Assembly: GCF_000516985.1 (NCBI RefSeq)
Contig: NW_006917094.1
Span: 3,100,001-3,164,000 of the forward strand
Reading direction: 5' to 3'
DNA from: Pestalotiopsis fici W106-1
Taxonomy: Eukaryota > Ascomycota > Sordariomycetes > Amphisphaeriales > Sporocadaceae
DNA: 64,000 nucleotides
Positions 33,752 through 46,266 of the stretch are shown here, one piece after another (position 1 is the first letter of the stretch; every line of letters begins with the position of its first letter). The position numbers were made by a program, and so were the translations under genes. Below the pieces are notes generated by a model. The model was not told where the DNA came from. It saw only the letters and a program-made list of their open reading frames with translations, and searched no databases.

Positions 33752-35809
33752 TTAGCTGGCAATTCCACTCGACTGCTGTACGGACGATGCTCGCGATCTG
33801 AGGCCCAGTTTCTGCATAAACTTCGCACCAGCCCGGTTCTCTTCTCGGGCTTCTGATTCCTTCTCCAAGTGTCGCCTTTCCAATTCTGCACTTTTACTCT
33901 TATCCTTTGCTGCTTCTTTCCGTTTCACGGCTGCTGCAGGGTCCAGGATTTTCTCTTTGCCGTGTGTCATCTTTTGCAAAGCTTCTTTGCCCTTTCTGCG
34001 TGTCTTGATGTAAGCCTCCAGGCCAACTAGTACCGCATAGCTTTTACTGATGCTGACATGGCTCATATCGACGCCTTCATCTTTGAGTGAATGAACGAAT
34101 GCTCTAAAGTTCGAGGCAGGAGGGCGATAATGGCCGGACAAGGGAGACAGGCTGGACAATCTCCCATCCTTGATTTTGATAAGACCTGCAGCAGAGATCC
34201 TTGAGCCTTGCAGGAAGGACGAGTGTTGAAATGCGCCGCTAGACTTGATGCCTACATATAGCCGAAATGAGGTATCAGCCACGAAAATCCATGTATTCTT
34301 CTTGACGGACTTTCGAAGCAGTTTGTTGAATATTGTGGCCGCTGAGACATGCTTGACTTTTTTAAATCCCTTTGCGTCGTCCAATGAAGGGGTGGCATAT
34401 TTGGCAGCCCGTGCAGCCTCGAGTTCCGACTCGGATGCGTCCGAATTCGCTTCAGAGATTGCATCGTCGTCGACATGTTCTGGAGGGTGGTACTGTGGTC
34501 TAGGCACGCCATCTTGATTTTGCGAGTGTGATTCGACCTGAGCAACATAGGCCGGTGTATCATCATCGATAGGAACGATGCCGTTGATACTGTCTTTCCA
34601 CTCTTCAGTCGTATCGATACGAAGCCCGTTCTTTACCCAACACAAGCGGCCTTCCGAGTCCACCTTGACCAAGTAATCTTGCCTTTCTTCGCGACTCAAG
34701 TATCTGACTCTCTCCCTTTCTAGACGTTCTCTCGGGCACGACGCTAGCTCTATATTCTTGCCAGCGCCATAATCAAGCCAGTAGAAGTAGTTTTCGTGGG
34801 TGTCTGCTCTTTTCCACTCTTCGTGGTATTGCCGTAGATTGGATCCGTATCTGTGTTTCAGGTCGACCATTTCGAGAAAGTACTGCAGACCCATCATTTT
34901 GGCATGTTTCCTCCTCTTTTCCTTGAGAGAAGCGCGTCTTTGGCGCAAAGCATTCCTCTGCTCGGCAGTCATATTGGGGTTGGTTTCAACATCTGACGAG
35001 TCCGAGTCATCATCAGAGTGGTCAGAATCTTCGTCGCCTCCAGCCCTTCTGGCTATGATTGCAGCCTTCTTCCAGTTTTGCCTTGCGGCAGATTGACTGG
35101 ACCGAGGTTTGGCGGAATCGGCGTCGGCGTCTGCCTCGACTGCCGTGTTACCAGGGCTAAGGAGACTGTCGCCGCGAGACCTGGGCGTGTTCATGCTTTT
35201 CCATTGTGCATCTCTAATCACATGGGTCCATCTTGTATTGGCGTCAATACCAAGGCCCTTCATCTCGCGCCTCACACGATAACCACGGTAGTTGCGTTGT
35301 ATCAGAGCAGCGGCCTTTGACTGGACGTTGCCCGTCTCCTCATCGGCTTGTGCGGCAGCCATGGCTCGTCCTTCGCTGCTCCTGCGCGCATGTGCAAGGA
35401 AATTGTGCAGGCTGTGGTGTTGATTTGCCTCAGCAAATTCGTGCTCAGCGTCGGCAGACTGCTGGGCTATAGTGTGCGACTGCTGTAGCAGGTGACGGTT
35501 GCGGCGCTTATGCTCTTGCTCCCGTTCCTGTTGCACCTTTGCCAGGCGCTCAAACTCGAGCTCCGACGGCGGTTGCAAGGAGTCCAAATATTCTTGATGC
35601 GACCGGGTCGAGCGCCGGGAAGCTGCCGTATCGAGAGATGCCTTCGAGTCGCTCCCGAGTCTTGGCGACTGAGGTGGGGTTAACGGCAGCGACCCTAATA
35701 ATGGCTGCGTTGGAGGGGTTGTAGCGGCGGGCTGCCGTGGCGATGGCGCTGGCGTCGCGGGATCAGCTCCGGTCTGGTCGTCGTTTAGGGTTACTGGGTT
35801 CTCTGTCAT
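33752..35809 (-). CDS. IQ calmodulin-binding motif protein
   Basis: 685 aa in a single exon; ATG at 35809. A disordered Pro/Ser-rich head (1-70) precedes a charged helix (85-135). An IQ motif lies at about 166-185 (AALIQRNYRGYRVRREM), the consensus for calmodulin binding. The conserved middle and C-terminal parts (YFLEMVDLKHRYGSNLRQYH; FYWLDYGAGKN; LVKVDSEGRLCWVKNG; WIFVADTSFRLYVGIK; FLQGSRISAAGLIKIKDGRLSS; LSGHYRPPASNFRAFVHSL) match a family shared by fungi and plants (IQ-motif-containing IQM proteins). A Lys/Glu-rich coiled tail ends the protein. Expected to act in calcium/calmodulin-dependent signalling; the partner is unknown. Low-complexity acidic segment at about 250-275. Confidence 0.82.
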   Translation of the reverse strand: MTENPVTLNDDQTGADPATPAPSPRQPAATTPPTQPLLGSLPLTPPQSPRLGSDSKASLDTAASRRSTRSHQEYLDSLQPPSELEFERLAKVQQEREQEHKRRNRHLLQQSHTIAQQSADAEHEFAEANQHHSLHNFLAHARRSSEGRAMAAAQADEETGNVQSKAAALIQRNYRGYRVRREMKGLGIDANTRWTHVIRDAQWKSMNTPRSRGDSLLSPGNTAVEADADADSAKPRSSQSAARQNWKKAAIIARRAGGDEDSDHSDDDSDSSDVETNPNMTAEQRNALRQRRASLKEKRRKHAKMMGLQYFLEMVDLKHRYGSNLRQYHEEWKRADTHENYFYWLDYGAGKNIELASCPRERLERERVRYLSREERQDYLVKVDSEGRLCWVKNGLRIDTTEEWKDSINGIVPIDDDTPAYVAQVESHSQNQDGVPRPQYHPPEHVDDDAISEANSDASESELEAARAAKYATPSLDDAKGFKKVKHVSAATIFNKLLRKSVKKNTWIFVADTSFRLYVGIKSSGAFQHSSFLQGSRISAAGLIKIKDGRLSSLSPLSGHYRPPASNFRAFVHSLKDEGVDMSHVSISKSYAVLVGLEAYIKTRRKGKEALQKMTHGKEKILDPAAAVKRKEAAKDKSKSAELERRHLEKESEAREENRAGAKFMQKLGLRSRASSVQQSSGIAS

Positions 35810-37012
35810 TGTTACATGTGATTTACATACATCCGAGATAGACAGGAGAAAATAGAGAATAGCGAGGGAATGGAAATGAGGCTAATGATATCAAGTAAAA
35901 CAGAATCTCGTCTTTTCCCGTGTAGTAAGTAGTAAGCTAAAGATAGAAGAAGTCAAAAGGTTGCAGGAGGCAGTGACAATTTCTTGGCAATCTTGAATTG
36001 CGCATGTACCGACTTACAGCCACGCTCTGGCCGTCCTAACCTGCCTGGTAGTGTAGGTACATTGCAGAGTACGTATGACCTGCAGTCCCTTCGCTGCCGC
36101 CTGCGGAAAGTCTCAAGTTCCAGCTGTACTAGGGGTCTTCCTAGGTGGCTGAGGCGTGGACTTTGGTTAGTCCTCATCAGTGACAAGCTGCATTGCGAAA
36201 ATTTCGCCAGAGCATATTTGCAAACCTGAATCTAGTCAAGGCATCACAGAAAATTCGCATCAAGTGGTGCGCCTATGACGTATTCAGCCTTCATTGAAGA
36301 ATATGACCGGCTTGCCGGCACCAATGCGCCCACAGCTGGTTTCTCGTCGAGTCAACGGTTATCGCCAGCGATGGTGGGTGGGCCTCTTTTGGCTCCAGCG
36401 TAGTAGTTTACTGGGAATATCAGGCATTTGACCACCAAAAGCATGTGCCGTTAGCCGGATTCTAATAACTAAGTAGGTACGGTATCAAGGTAGTGAAGAT
36501 GTACTCCGTAAGTATGCGGGTAGAAGCAGGCTCGGCAGGGTACATTAGTGACGGCCAGCATGCGGAAATGTCCAGCCGCATTATGCAGAACTAGAAGAAC
36601 TTAAATTCAACATGTATGAAGAGACTGCATGATATCAAAAGAGATATTGAAAGATTTGATTTAGGTGGGAGATGGTCCCGTTTTCGAATCGGTGTTTTTC
36701 TTTGCCATAGGCAGGCCACCTAGAGAACGACAGTATGGTTTGTTTCTCATGCGCCCCTGCCATTGTGCCTAGTGAAAACACTGCCTAGGAAATGCGCCGC
36801 TGGGCAGGGCACTTTTTACGTAACTTACACAGCCATCCTCGTGTCCCTTGACCATGTTATATGTACAACACCATCCATCTCACTTGTTGCTCTGTCTTAC
36901 TTGTTTTTTTTCCTCTTCCCAAAATAGTGTCATGATACATTTGTATTTTGTCCCGCTTCAGAAGCACAGCGCCTAGTCCGCCAGTAACGACGCCCCCCAT
37001 GAGAGTGTCCTG
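35810..37012. other. intergenic, nothing recognised
   Basis: Includes the presumed promoter of the IQ-motif gene (proximal) and 3' flank of the permease. No supported gene. Confidence 0.5.
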
Positions 37013-38841
37013 TCAAGACCGAGGAGGCTTCTCTGAGAGACCCGTCTGTTCTACAGCCACCGAGTCGTCGTGAATATACAAATGCATCACCTTCGGTCCC
37101 GGGTAGTTCCTGATGGCATGAAGCACCCACCAAATGGCAGAGAGTGCTATAACTCCGACCAAGATCACCGAGTTGTAATTCATGGTTTCCGCATCAGTCG
37201 GGTACGCGTATGCTGGACAGCATCACATTAGCACATGACTCACATTTCAACAATGCGCAATCAAACTTACGGAAACAGAAGAATATTCCAAAGAATGCAA
37301 TGAAAAGCACCGCCAAGCCGTTGATGGCATATCCAAACTTGCCGAGATGGAATGGTCCTGCTGGGAAATACTTTCTTCCCGTCACCATGTTGGCCACAAA
37401 TGGAATCGCGTATGATAGTGTTGTCAACACAATGAAGGAACCGGTTAGGTTGACAAATGCGGTCGGGCTGCCAAGAGGAATCGCACCCAATCCCGTGGCC
37501 ACTACTGACACAAACAGAGTCGAATAGATCGGGCAGCTGAGGCTCTCGTTGACTTCCGCAAAGAGCGGCGAGAATGGGACGGCATTGTCACGAGCCAAGG
37601 CCCAATAAATTCGAGAGCAGGTAAGCACAGTCCCAACGCAACAGCACAAGGTGCCTATCAAGAGAATGAAAAGCAGACCAAACGTGGCTCCAGTGCTGCC
37701 CGTGGCCTGGGCGTATATCGTGGCTAGTGGGTAGTTGTTGCTGTCTCCAAGAAGCGCCTCGATATCTGTAATCGCGTACCCGAGAGTGATGGCAAAGACA
37801 AACGCATACAACCCTCCCAGGCCGATCTGGAGACCAATTGCCTTGGGCAGATCCTTCTTGGGTTGGGGGAGCTCCTCGGCCATGTGGGTGATGGCATCTG
37901 GAGTTCCCACGGTGAAAGCGCCATTCAGCACTCCTGTCAAAAAAGCTACGGCACCTGGCCAGCCAGTGAAATTGTTCTCGTCGAACGAGTTCCAGACAAA
38001 GGTGTTCGAAGCATGCTGCTTTGGCATTGCAGCCACGACGATAATGGTGATGATGCCTCCTACGATGACAAAAAACATGCCTGCATGTTGCGTGTACGGC
38101 ACCAACCTATTGGCGAAGATCACTACAGCTGTCGATAGCCACAGCACCAAAATATAACCAATGTAGACATGCCATGTTTCTGCAACATAGCCACCATGGT
38201 AGATTGCGTACATCTGCACCAAGATGTTTGATGCAATCTGGATCAAAGCCGCCAAATCGAACAACCAGCCATAGAAGTTGATCCAGCCGGTGAAGAATCC
38301 TACAGCGCGGCCCCATTTGGGACCGGCTGCGATTGTCGCCCAGTGGTATACACCTCCAGCCGTTGGCACCGAGGAGGCGAGCTTCGTCCGTCCAGCGTCA
38401 GTATATGGTCCTGGACTCGCAAAAAGGTCTGTCTTGATGAGTGGCTTACCTCGGCAAGACTGAGCCCGATGAACGTATAGTAGAAGACGGCAACGATAAG
38501 CCCGAAGATAAGACCAGTAGGACCGCCGTTAGCTGCATCGGTATCAGCCCAATCCTTGCAAACTCATGATATCACTGATTTTTCCCTGGTCAACAGGTTG
38601 TGAGTCGTTTCTTACCTATCGAAACCGAGATTGAGGATCCCAAAGCCGCCCACGCATTGTCAACCGTCAGTGCGATTCCAGCAAGTCCTACTAGGTTGTA
38701 TTGTCGCTTCAGCTGGTCGCGGTAGCCTGCGGCGTTGATTTGCACACCACTCTCGACTGCTAAGACAGTCTCACCCTCCAAGCCACCTAGCTCTGGCTGC
38801 TTATCCCCCACTGGCTTCTTTTTCACTTCCTCCGTGCTCAT
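37013..38841 (-). CDS. APC-superfamily permease (GABA/choline/amino-acid type)
   Basis: Four exons: 38616-38841, 38450-38532, 37271-38381, 37013-37212. Introns are 83, 68 and 58 bp and all join in phase, giving 539 aa. The start is MSTEEVKKKPVG at 38841; an upstream in-frame ATG at 38889 is possible. The fold is a 12-helix APC permease with a cytosolic N-terminus (QLKRQYNLVGLAGIALTV), conserved LSLAE/PTAGGVYHWA between helices 2 and 3, and the TPDAITHMAEELP loop, typical for UGA4/HNM1-like GABA or choline permeases. GRKYFPAGPFHLGKFGYAIN lies before the last helices. It imports small amines or amino acids at the plasma membrane; the exact substrate cannot be told from sequence. Confidence 0.88.
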
Positions 38842-40940
38842 TGTGATGACCTGGATATCGCCAACCGTATTTCGTGGAAGCCAAGGCAAGATAGCGCCCT
38901 CCGTGAATTCGGCACGCTCCGCCGGAAGGGTCCACCTAATCTAGTCCCGTGGAGCGACAATAGGCCGTTTCTCAGTCTCACTCGAGGCACTTGAATCAAT
39001 ATTCCGGCTTCTAAGGCACTGGATAGGCGGCAAGAAAGACCCAAGAGACGCTGAACGAAAGCGATGAATTCAAAGCAGCAGCGAGTCTCGAGCAATGAGA
39101 AGCGCACATGGGGCACAGCTCGACTTATAAGCTGCGCCTGTCGGCAGCTCGTTTATCTTTCCAGGCTGATAAAGCGATCGAGGATATGTGAGTGGTACTG
39201 GCTGATTCGCCAATCTACTTCTGCAATTCTTCATGGCACGCTGTGATCGTCCACCGAGATAATCTACCGGTACCAGCCCTGTCGAGATGGACGCCGGGAG
39301 ACAGGGGTCCTTCACTGGTAAAACTCTCCACAATTGCCGTTAGATAGCTGCGACTGATAGCCATGGTACATACGAGTAGTGACAGCCATCGTACACGATC
39401 ATTTCCGCCATAAGTAAAATGCAAGCTACACATGATGGTGGAATTCATTACATCTTGCCATGAGATGCTGGCCAAATCTTTGCTATAAACTAGTTCAAGC
39501 TTACAGAAAGTAGATACTCATGTAAACTACACGACTTGCCAAGACGTCTTCGCGAGAGTCATCTCTGGGGATTCCACCAAGAAAACCACGACTAGGGGGC
39601 GTGGGGGGAAGAGCATGCAGAAACGATGGAGAAACCAGGCCAGAGTATCCGCATCCGCCTTACCGTATGCATGACGTCCAGTGAAGGTTGCAAAGAGGAG
39701 AAATGCAGAACCTCGAGTATTAATCGGAATTACGTACAGTCTGTGAGTTTTACTTTTCTGTCATGTTGCTTATCACCGAACCACATACTCGGGAGTCGGG
39801 GGAGAAGCGAACCAGATGCGCAGAGCCACCACAACGGTACGGTATCTTGATTGATTGATTACCAGGACTGACTGCAGCTCATCGGTCGCATGCTGCCGCA
39901 CACTCAAGGTCTTTTTGACTCTACAATATTACGCATCATAGATAATTGAGAGCTGAACAAGCTAGCAAGGGGGTTTATGATAAGCATTTTGCCTCGGGGT
40001 CCCCAAATCAGGACTGCTTGCAACCTTACTCGAAGCGTACATATGATCCTAGGTGCCTATGTTATTGGTATTCTTACCCTCGCCCGCCCCCGGGACTACC
40101 TACTCGTTTGAGGCTGTTGCAGCGTGCCCGCCCGTGTGGTATGGGGTGACGTCCACTCTTAGAACTCAGATCTCTACATCCATTGACAAAAGGTTCAACT
40201 GGGATACTGATGTCGGGCCGTCTTTTGATCCTCATTACAAAATTCAGTTGAATATAAGTTTTTGATCATTCGAGGCTAATCTGATGTGTGTATACTCACT
40301 CCATTCTTCGTACTTTATATCCTTGAGTAATATTTTTCTCTCTCTCTTTGATTTCCATGTACTTGGTCTTTTGATATACCTTTTCATACTCGTTACTATG
40401 ACACGAAATATTATTCATTTCATTGACAGTTTCTTTCCCTTTCATTTCTCTTGACTCCTCCCTCTTCCCTGCCCCTGGGGCTGCTGAATGATCTCCATAA
40501 CCATCATAGTTGGAGAGACAGCAGGAGTAATATACAATAGATATCAGCTATGCATCTCCGAGATCGTCATCATCTAAAATAGATTCCCATTATGCCTCAT
40601 CTCACCACATGGCAACTTTGGGCTCATCATTCTTTCTTAGACTTTTTTCTTTCTTTCTATTTTTCCTCAAAAGGATATTTAGACGCAGGACAACTCACTC
40701 AGCTTAATTTTTCTATCTGACTGCTCACCATACCGGAAACCCCAAAACCGCCCACATGTCAACTGGGGATAAATGAACTATAAAACAATCAAAAACACTA
40801 CCCCCCCTGCGGCAAGTATATTGGAAAAGGCTCGCTCAGAAACATCCCACAATCCCCGAACCCATATATGCAAGCCAGACTGTTACTTAGTATGGCATAT
40901 TGAATGAAACCCCATCAACCATCGATCAAACTCCTCAACA
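38842..40940. other. intergenic, nothing recognised
   Basis: Between the permease promoter and the 3' end of the membrane protein. CT-rich runs near 40330-40500 and several short ORFs lack support. Confidence 0.5.
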
Positions 40941-42288
40941 TCAAGATGCTGTGCCCAAATTGTCGTATACACAAATACAACTACCACCGCCCGCAGCGAC
41001 ACCGAATTGTCCCAGAGTGTTTCCCTTGGTGTTGACACAGGTCGGCACGTCGGGCGCCGCAGCTGCTGAGCGTTCGATCTCGACGGCAAAAGGCCAGGGC
41101 GTGAAGCTAGATGTAGAGGAAGCAGAGGTCGCCGTCCGAGCCGTCTCCACGATACCGACGGGTTCTGTCCCGTTACTACTACTGCTGCCGTTGCCACCAT
41201 CACCACCACCACCACCACCACTACTACTACTCCGATTCAAAAGTGACGGCGGCCGCCGCGTCCATATCGTGGCACCCAAAGTCGCCGTACCATTGAACCA
41301 GCACGTGGCGCTACCGCCGCCGCCTCCGTCGTCCCCTGTCGGCACGACGCCCAGGTCCATGGGAATTTGAAACGAGAGCCGCTCGGCGTCGTTGCCGCGA
41401 TCCAACACGGTGACCGAGACGTTGGTGAAGCTGATCATGAACGGGCTGCTAGAAGCCGCCGCTGAGACTATATATTCCGGTTGCTGCAAAGAGGAGGAGG
41501 AGGAGGAGGATGACTGGGACGAAAGAGCTATGGTCCATAGGAATGTAGCCTCGGAACCTGTCGCTGAAGCATTTCTACTCGTGTGGGGGTAGCACCGAAA
41601 CGTGTCGGCGTTGGTGGTGCACGCTGTGCTCGTGCTGGCCAGCGTCGTCTTGAAGGCGTAGGATCCGGCCGGGAACTGGTTGGCCGCCATGACGCTGTCT
41701 GGCGAGTCGGGATTACTGTGAACGTAGAATCAGCAAGAAGCACTTCTCTGGTGTTTTGACATGTAGTTGCCCAAGACGTGTTTTTTCCCCCTCCCCTTCT
41801 CGGGAGACGGAGCAAAAGTTCATAAGCCGGATGATTTTTGCTAGGGAGGAAGCAACATACTTTCGACGCAGGCCCAAGGTCAAGCCTAGTATAAGCCCAA
41901 CCACACAGACAAGAACAAACGTGGCAAAGAGGGCCAATCGTCGCCAGCCACCCCGTCCTGCGAGCCACGCGGGTCTCCGATACCACAACCGCGTCCTTCT
42001 CCTCGTCCGCCTTGGCCCATTCATGGGCGGTACCCAGACATTTTCCACATTGTCTTCAACGCCACTGCTATCGGAGCCGACGCCAAAGTGGTACGTCGGC
42101 GGGGGACTGGCAGGGAACCAAAAGGCCGCCGATACAAGGGGGCGCAGCGCCGACTTTTCCGCCGGCGGCGGCACCTCTTCAATGACGGGCAGGTGTTGGA
42201 TGCTGCTGTGTCGACTGCTGCTGCTGTAGCGGTGGCCGTGGCTGCTTGACATGCGAGGCGGCCCCGGCCCGTAGACCGGGGTGAACAT
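40941..42288 (-). CDS. single-pass membrane protein with extracellular domain
   Basis: Two exons, 41861-42288 and 40941-41715, with a 145-bp intron (41716-41860), give 400 aa. The start is the ATG at 42288. Residues 1-116 are cytosolic, with Ser/Pro-rich sequence and a strongly basic RRTRRRTR stretch. One membrane helix spans about 117-140 (LALFATFVLVCVVGLILGLTLG). No signal peptide is seen, so a type II orientation with the C-terminus outside is inferred. The outer part has several Cys (TACTTNADTFRCYP, TCWFNG, TCVN, SCIC), N-glycosylation sequons (NAS, NVS, NGT, NRS) and Ser/Gly runs coded by trinucleotide repeats. This architecture is widespread in filamentous ascomycetes and is of unknown function. 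Confidence 0.75.
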
Positions 42289-43275
42289 GGCGAATTGCGA
42301 GTTTTGCTGCTTCTGTCCTTTGCTCGTTGGCCTACCTCATGTGCTCCTCCTAAATGGGAACTGTGTCCTCGTGATTTTCTATGGGGCTCTGTGGCCTTGA
42401 CCCTGTGAGGTACGGTACGAAGACGATAATGAGGATGAAGGCAAGCATGCGTGCCCTAGATCCCACGTTCTCGAGGCCGTGCCGTTGGCTAGTTCTCTTC
42501 TTTGAGCGTGCAATGGTGATTTAGACTGTGCGGGATTCAAGGAGAGTATTGCAACAGTCGCATCACTTTACGCAAAGCCCAAACCGCTGTCAGACTCCGA
42601 GTGCAGTCACCACATCAGCACTGCAGCCGTCACTTTTGCAAATGATATTTTCCCCTGGAGACCAGAACATTCTCACTTCCAGACGGACAGAGGACTATAA
42701 GTGCCAGGTCCGTGACGACAAAGGTCTCAAATGTAGGATAACGTGAGAAGCGGATTCTGCGTCAACCAAGGTACCGTAGACACAAAAGGTCTTTTTGCCC
42801 TGGAATCGTGACTGACTAACCAGCTAGCTATGTCTTTTGTCATCAGTTCTGTAGATCGAGACATTTTGTCTTCGCGTGCTGTGTCTCAGTTGAGACCACG
42901 GCGAAATGTTGACTATAGGCTTGTTCGCGGGGTTCGGTGAGTGGATGAGCTATTCAATGGCGTTCCTTTTCCATGTATGAGACAATAGATAGTCCTAAGA
43001 ATTGGCCGTAATTTGACAAGAGACTGGTGCAATGCGGTGGTCTCTTCCATAGCTGAATACTAGTCACGGTTCTAGACTGGTAAATCGCTAAACTGTTTCT
43101 CCTCACTGACCAATTGTCTTGCTCGAAGAGGTTTTGTCAGGGCGTCACACAGCAGACGACCGAGGTCCAGGACTCGCAGTAGCATGCACTGATGTGTTAT
43201 GATACGCAGAGAAAACATTTAAATCTTAATGTGGGGGTTGAGATTTATGAAATAGGAACCTAGAATGATACAGGT
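42289..43275. other. intergenic, nothing recognised
   Basis: Promoter side of the membrane-protein gene and 3' flank of the ABCD transporter. No supported gene. Confidence 0.5.
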
Positions 43276-45864
43276 CTATCCGCTTTCGGCTTCGACAAAC
43301 TCAGCGCCATCTGAATCATCGTTCTGAGTCTCCTCAGCAACATATGGCGGCGGACTTAAGGACTCGCCGCCCTCAGTCCACACCTGCGCCAGCTCCTTCT
43401 CAATCTCTTCGCGCCGCTGCTTCCACTGTTCCACTTGCGCCAATCTTTCACGCAGATCCTGAAGTTCGCGCTCTACCTGCATCTTCTCTCTCTCCGTTCC
43501 GATGCGTTCAAACTCCCACTCATCACCCCTCTCACCGAGGCCCAGGACGAGGTTGAACGTGTGATACTTCTTCAGAGATGCGCGAGTAGACACCGTGATC
43601 ACAGCTGTCGCTAGTTAGTACTGCCCAAGGCTAATCAAGGTAGAGTCTATGCAACTTACTAATGCCCTTCTCTTTGCAAGTTTCATAGAGCAGGCCCTCA
43701 ACATCACTCGAGACCGCACTTGTCCCTTCGTCGAGAATTGCATACTGGGGCTCGTGATAGAACAGACGCGCAAACCCGATTCTCTGTTTCTCTCCACCAC
43801 TAAAGACGTCCTTCCACTCTTTGCGAGTGTCCCAGCCACCCTCACGGTCGGGAAGATATCCCAGTCGTGCAGCGTCGAGAGCAGCTTGCAAGTCCCGCTC
43901 TGACTTTCTCTTGAGGCGCATATCAAGCTCTCCATCGGGATAAATGACCTGGTCTCGGAGTGTACCGATGCTGAGATACGGTCGCTGCGGCAAGAACATT
44001 ATTCCGTCCTCGCCTACAGTCTTTGGCTTGCTCACAAGTCCTCGATAGACGGGCCATAGGCCAGCAAGGACTCTGGCAATTGCACTCTTACCGACACCAT
44101 TCGGGCCGGAAATGAGCAGATGCTCCCCTCTCCGCACAATCATGCTCAAAGACTCCATCAACTCGTCTCCACCTTGCGGCCACAGACCAGGCGCGACAAT
44201 CGGCACATTCTCAAGTCTGATGCCGTCGAAACCTTTTTGTACCGTGCCTTGAACGTCAGACAGTGAGTATAGCTCATTGCCGCTAGGCCGGGCAAAGTAG
44301 GCGTTGGCATGAACACGATGAAGTGTCGATATCAAGGTGTAAACGCGGCTGGTATAACCAGCAAGTTCTGCCAAATCCTTGATGGAGTACATCATCCTTC
44401 CTCCAGCATCAGCGAGCGACAGCATGAGACGCTTGTTGGTGATGAAGTCCTTCATACGACCGCGTTCGCGGCTGCCCTTCTGTGAGCTGTTGGAGATTTC
44501 CATGGCACCACCCGAACCGCCCCAAGCAGGCAGGAAAACTGGAAGTGAGGACAGTAGATACCCGTAAGCGCTCCAGCTGTATTTCAGAATGAAGTCCTCC
44601 AGGATATTGTAGCGGATCTTGAGCATGTAAATGCCCTCCATCCAATTCTTGAGCGACTTGAATTCTCTGTTAAGGAACGTCTTCTCCATATCGGCACCGC
44701 CATAGAAAGCGACTTCTTCAGCGTTTGCAATCAAACGGGCATGTAGAGCTCGAAAGTCACCCTCCTTGCGTCCTTCTACGGCCTTGAGCTTTCCGAACGG
44801 TGGCGATAGTCTGCGCAGAATGCTTGCGGTCAGGAAATAATTGCTGAGCAAGCCTGTCAAGGCGAGAGGGCCAAGGGATTGGTAGAGCTGGTAATTGAAA
44901 ACGCAAATATCGACAAAAGGTTTTCCGAGAGAGGAATAGAGATTTGCCGCCGACGCGCAAAACAGCGTCAAATCCTGCGTGATGAATTGATCTGCACCTT
45001 GGCCAATCCCTCCATCGAGGTTAGAGAGTTTGTAGTAATTCTGATTTTCATCCAAGTACAAATCATGAATGTATCTTGTCAGTCGTGTTCGGAATGCGAT
45101 TGATACTTTGGACTCTAGATACTTGATCATGGAGTTGGTATACGCAGCAAAACCTCCCAGGCCACACCACTGCAAACAGCATGTTAGTACTTGGCAAGCA
45201 TGATACTCACAGGACGGATATATGGTCTGCTCACCTTGGCGATACCCAAAAGAAATTGCTTGCCATTACCGGCCACGAGATCGCGCACAATCTCACCATC
45301 AAGCCGGGCCACCACGAGGGATAGATATGTTCGAAGCATCAAAAACATGCCGTGACTGACAAGTAATCCGGCTTCCTTGCTGGACCAACGGGGTATCATG
45401 ATGCTCATCAAACTGAGGAACTGGTGCAAGAAGGCAAGGTTGAGACCCGGCTTTGTCTGTGCTGACGGCACGGTACCATCACCAAGACCGGACACCTTGG
45501 GAGGATTCAAGAACAAGCGTCTATGCGCTTCATAAGTCGTCGGTTTCGTCCTACGAATGACGATCTTGGAAGTGCTGTCCTTGTATGGGACGTATATCGT
45601 TCTCGATCCATCCTTGTTGAAGAGCCAGGAGTTTGTGCGCACCAATTTCTTGCCTTGTTCTTTTTCAGCATGGCGCTTCTTCCACCAACGCCGGCCACCC
45701 TCGGCACCGAGAATGATGGTGGTAGCAAGAGCGATAGTCGCAAGGATTCGCGTGCGCCGGGAGGTCCGTCGAATCCGATCCTGGAATAACTTCTTGTACT
45801 TTTCGATGAAGGCCGCCAGGATATCTTGGGACGCCGAGTGGCGCAACGTGGATTGCGCCGCCAT
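43276..45864 (-). CDS. peroxisomal ABCD half transporter (PXA family)
   Basis: Three exons, 45235-45864, 43660-45169 and 43276-43604, with introns of 65 and 55 bp, give 822 aa. The start is the ATG at 45864; the upstream in-frame GTG is rejected. The protein imports very-long-chain acyl-CoA into peroxisomes as a PXA1/PXA2-type heterodimer. Seen: an N-terminal hydrophobic segment (about 45-60), a membrane domain with an EAA-like loop (NSMIKYLESKVSIAFRTRLT about 222-241), Walker A GPNGVGKSAIA about 560-570, Q-loop FLPQRPYL, signature FSGGEKQRIGFARL about 665, and Walker B YAILDEGTSA about 685. The H-loop position has Thr (VSTRASLKKYH) where active members have His. A C-terminal coiled coil follows. 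Pxa1 versus Pxa2 is not resolved. Confidence 0.9.
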
Positions 45865-46254
45865 TGTCCAATTCACAAATACTCGTACAAGCGTGGCTCT
45901 ATCGATTGTAACTCATGACGATACTTCGCAAAGTCGAACTCCTGGTAGCGATGAAAGGGTGCTGGAGCATCCAGGCTCGCGCGGAGGTCTAGGCTGTTGC
46001 GATGATGGAATTGGTGTCTAGGAGGAGAGGAGAGTATGTCTGGGCGACTGTCCCATCATACTGATGTTGGAGATGCAGAATGTAGGCACAGAGGAAGAGA
46101 AAGTATCAGAAACGAGCCAAGTCATGAATCGAGCACAGGACAAAATAGTAATATGTTTTGAACAGCATTGAAGACACAAAGCCGATCAAGTGCATCCGGG
46201 GACTTGCTGGTTGGGCTGGTGTGTCCCGTCGTCATCGCATGTCCGACAGACAGA

Positions 46255-46266
46255 CAGACAGACAGA
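46255..46266. repeat. short tetranucleotide repeat
   Basis: GACAGACAGACA microsatellite-like tract. No functional meaning inferred. Confidence 0.8.

Noticed and set aside
45865..45876. Upstream start MNWT for the ABCD transporter
   Set aside because: The first codon is GTG; the ATG at 45864 is the first proper start.
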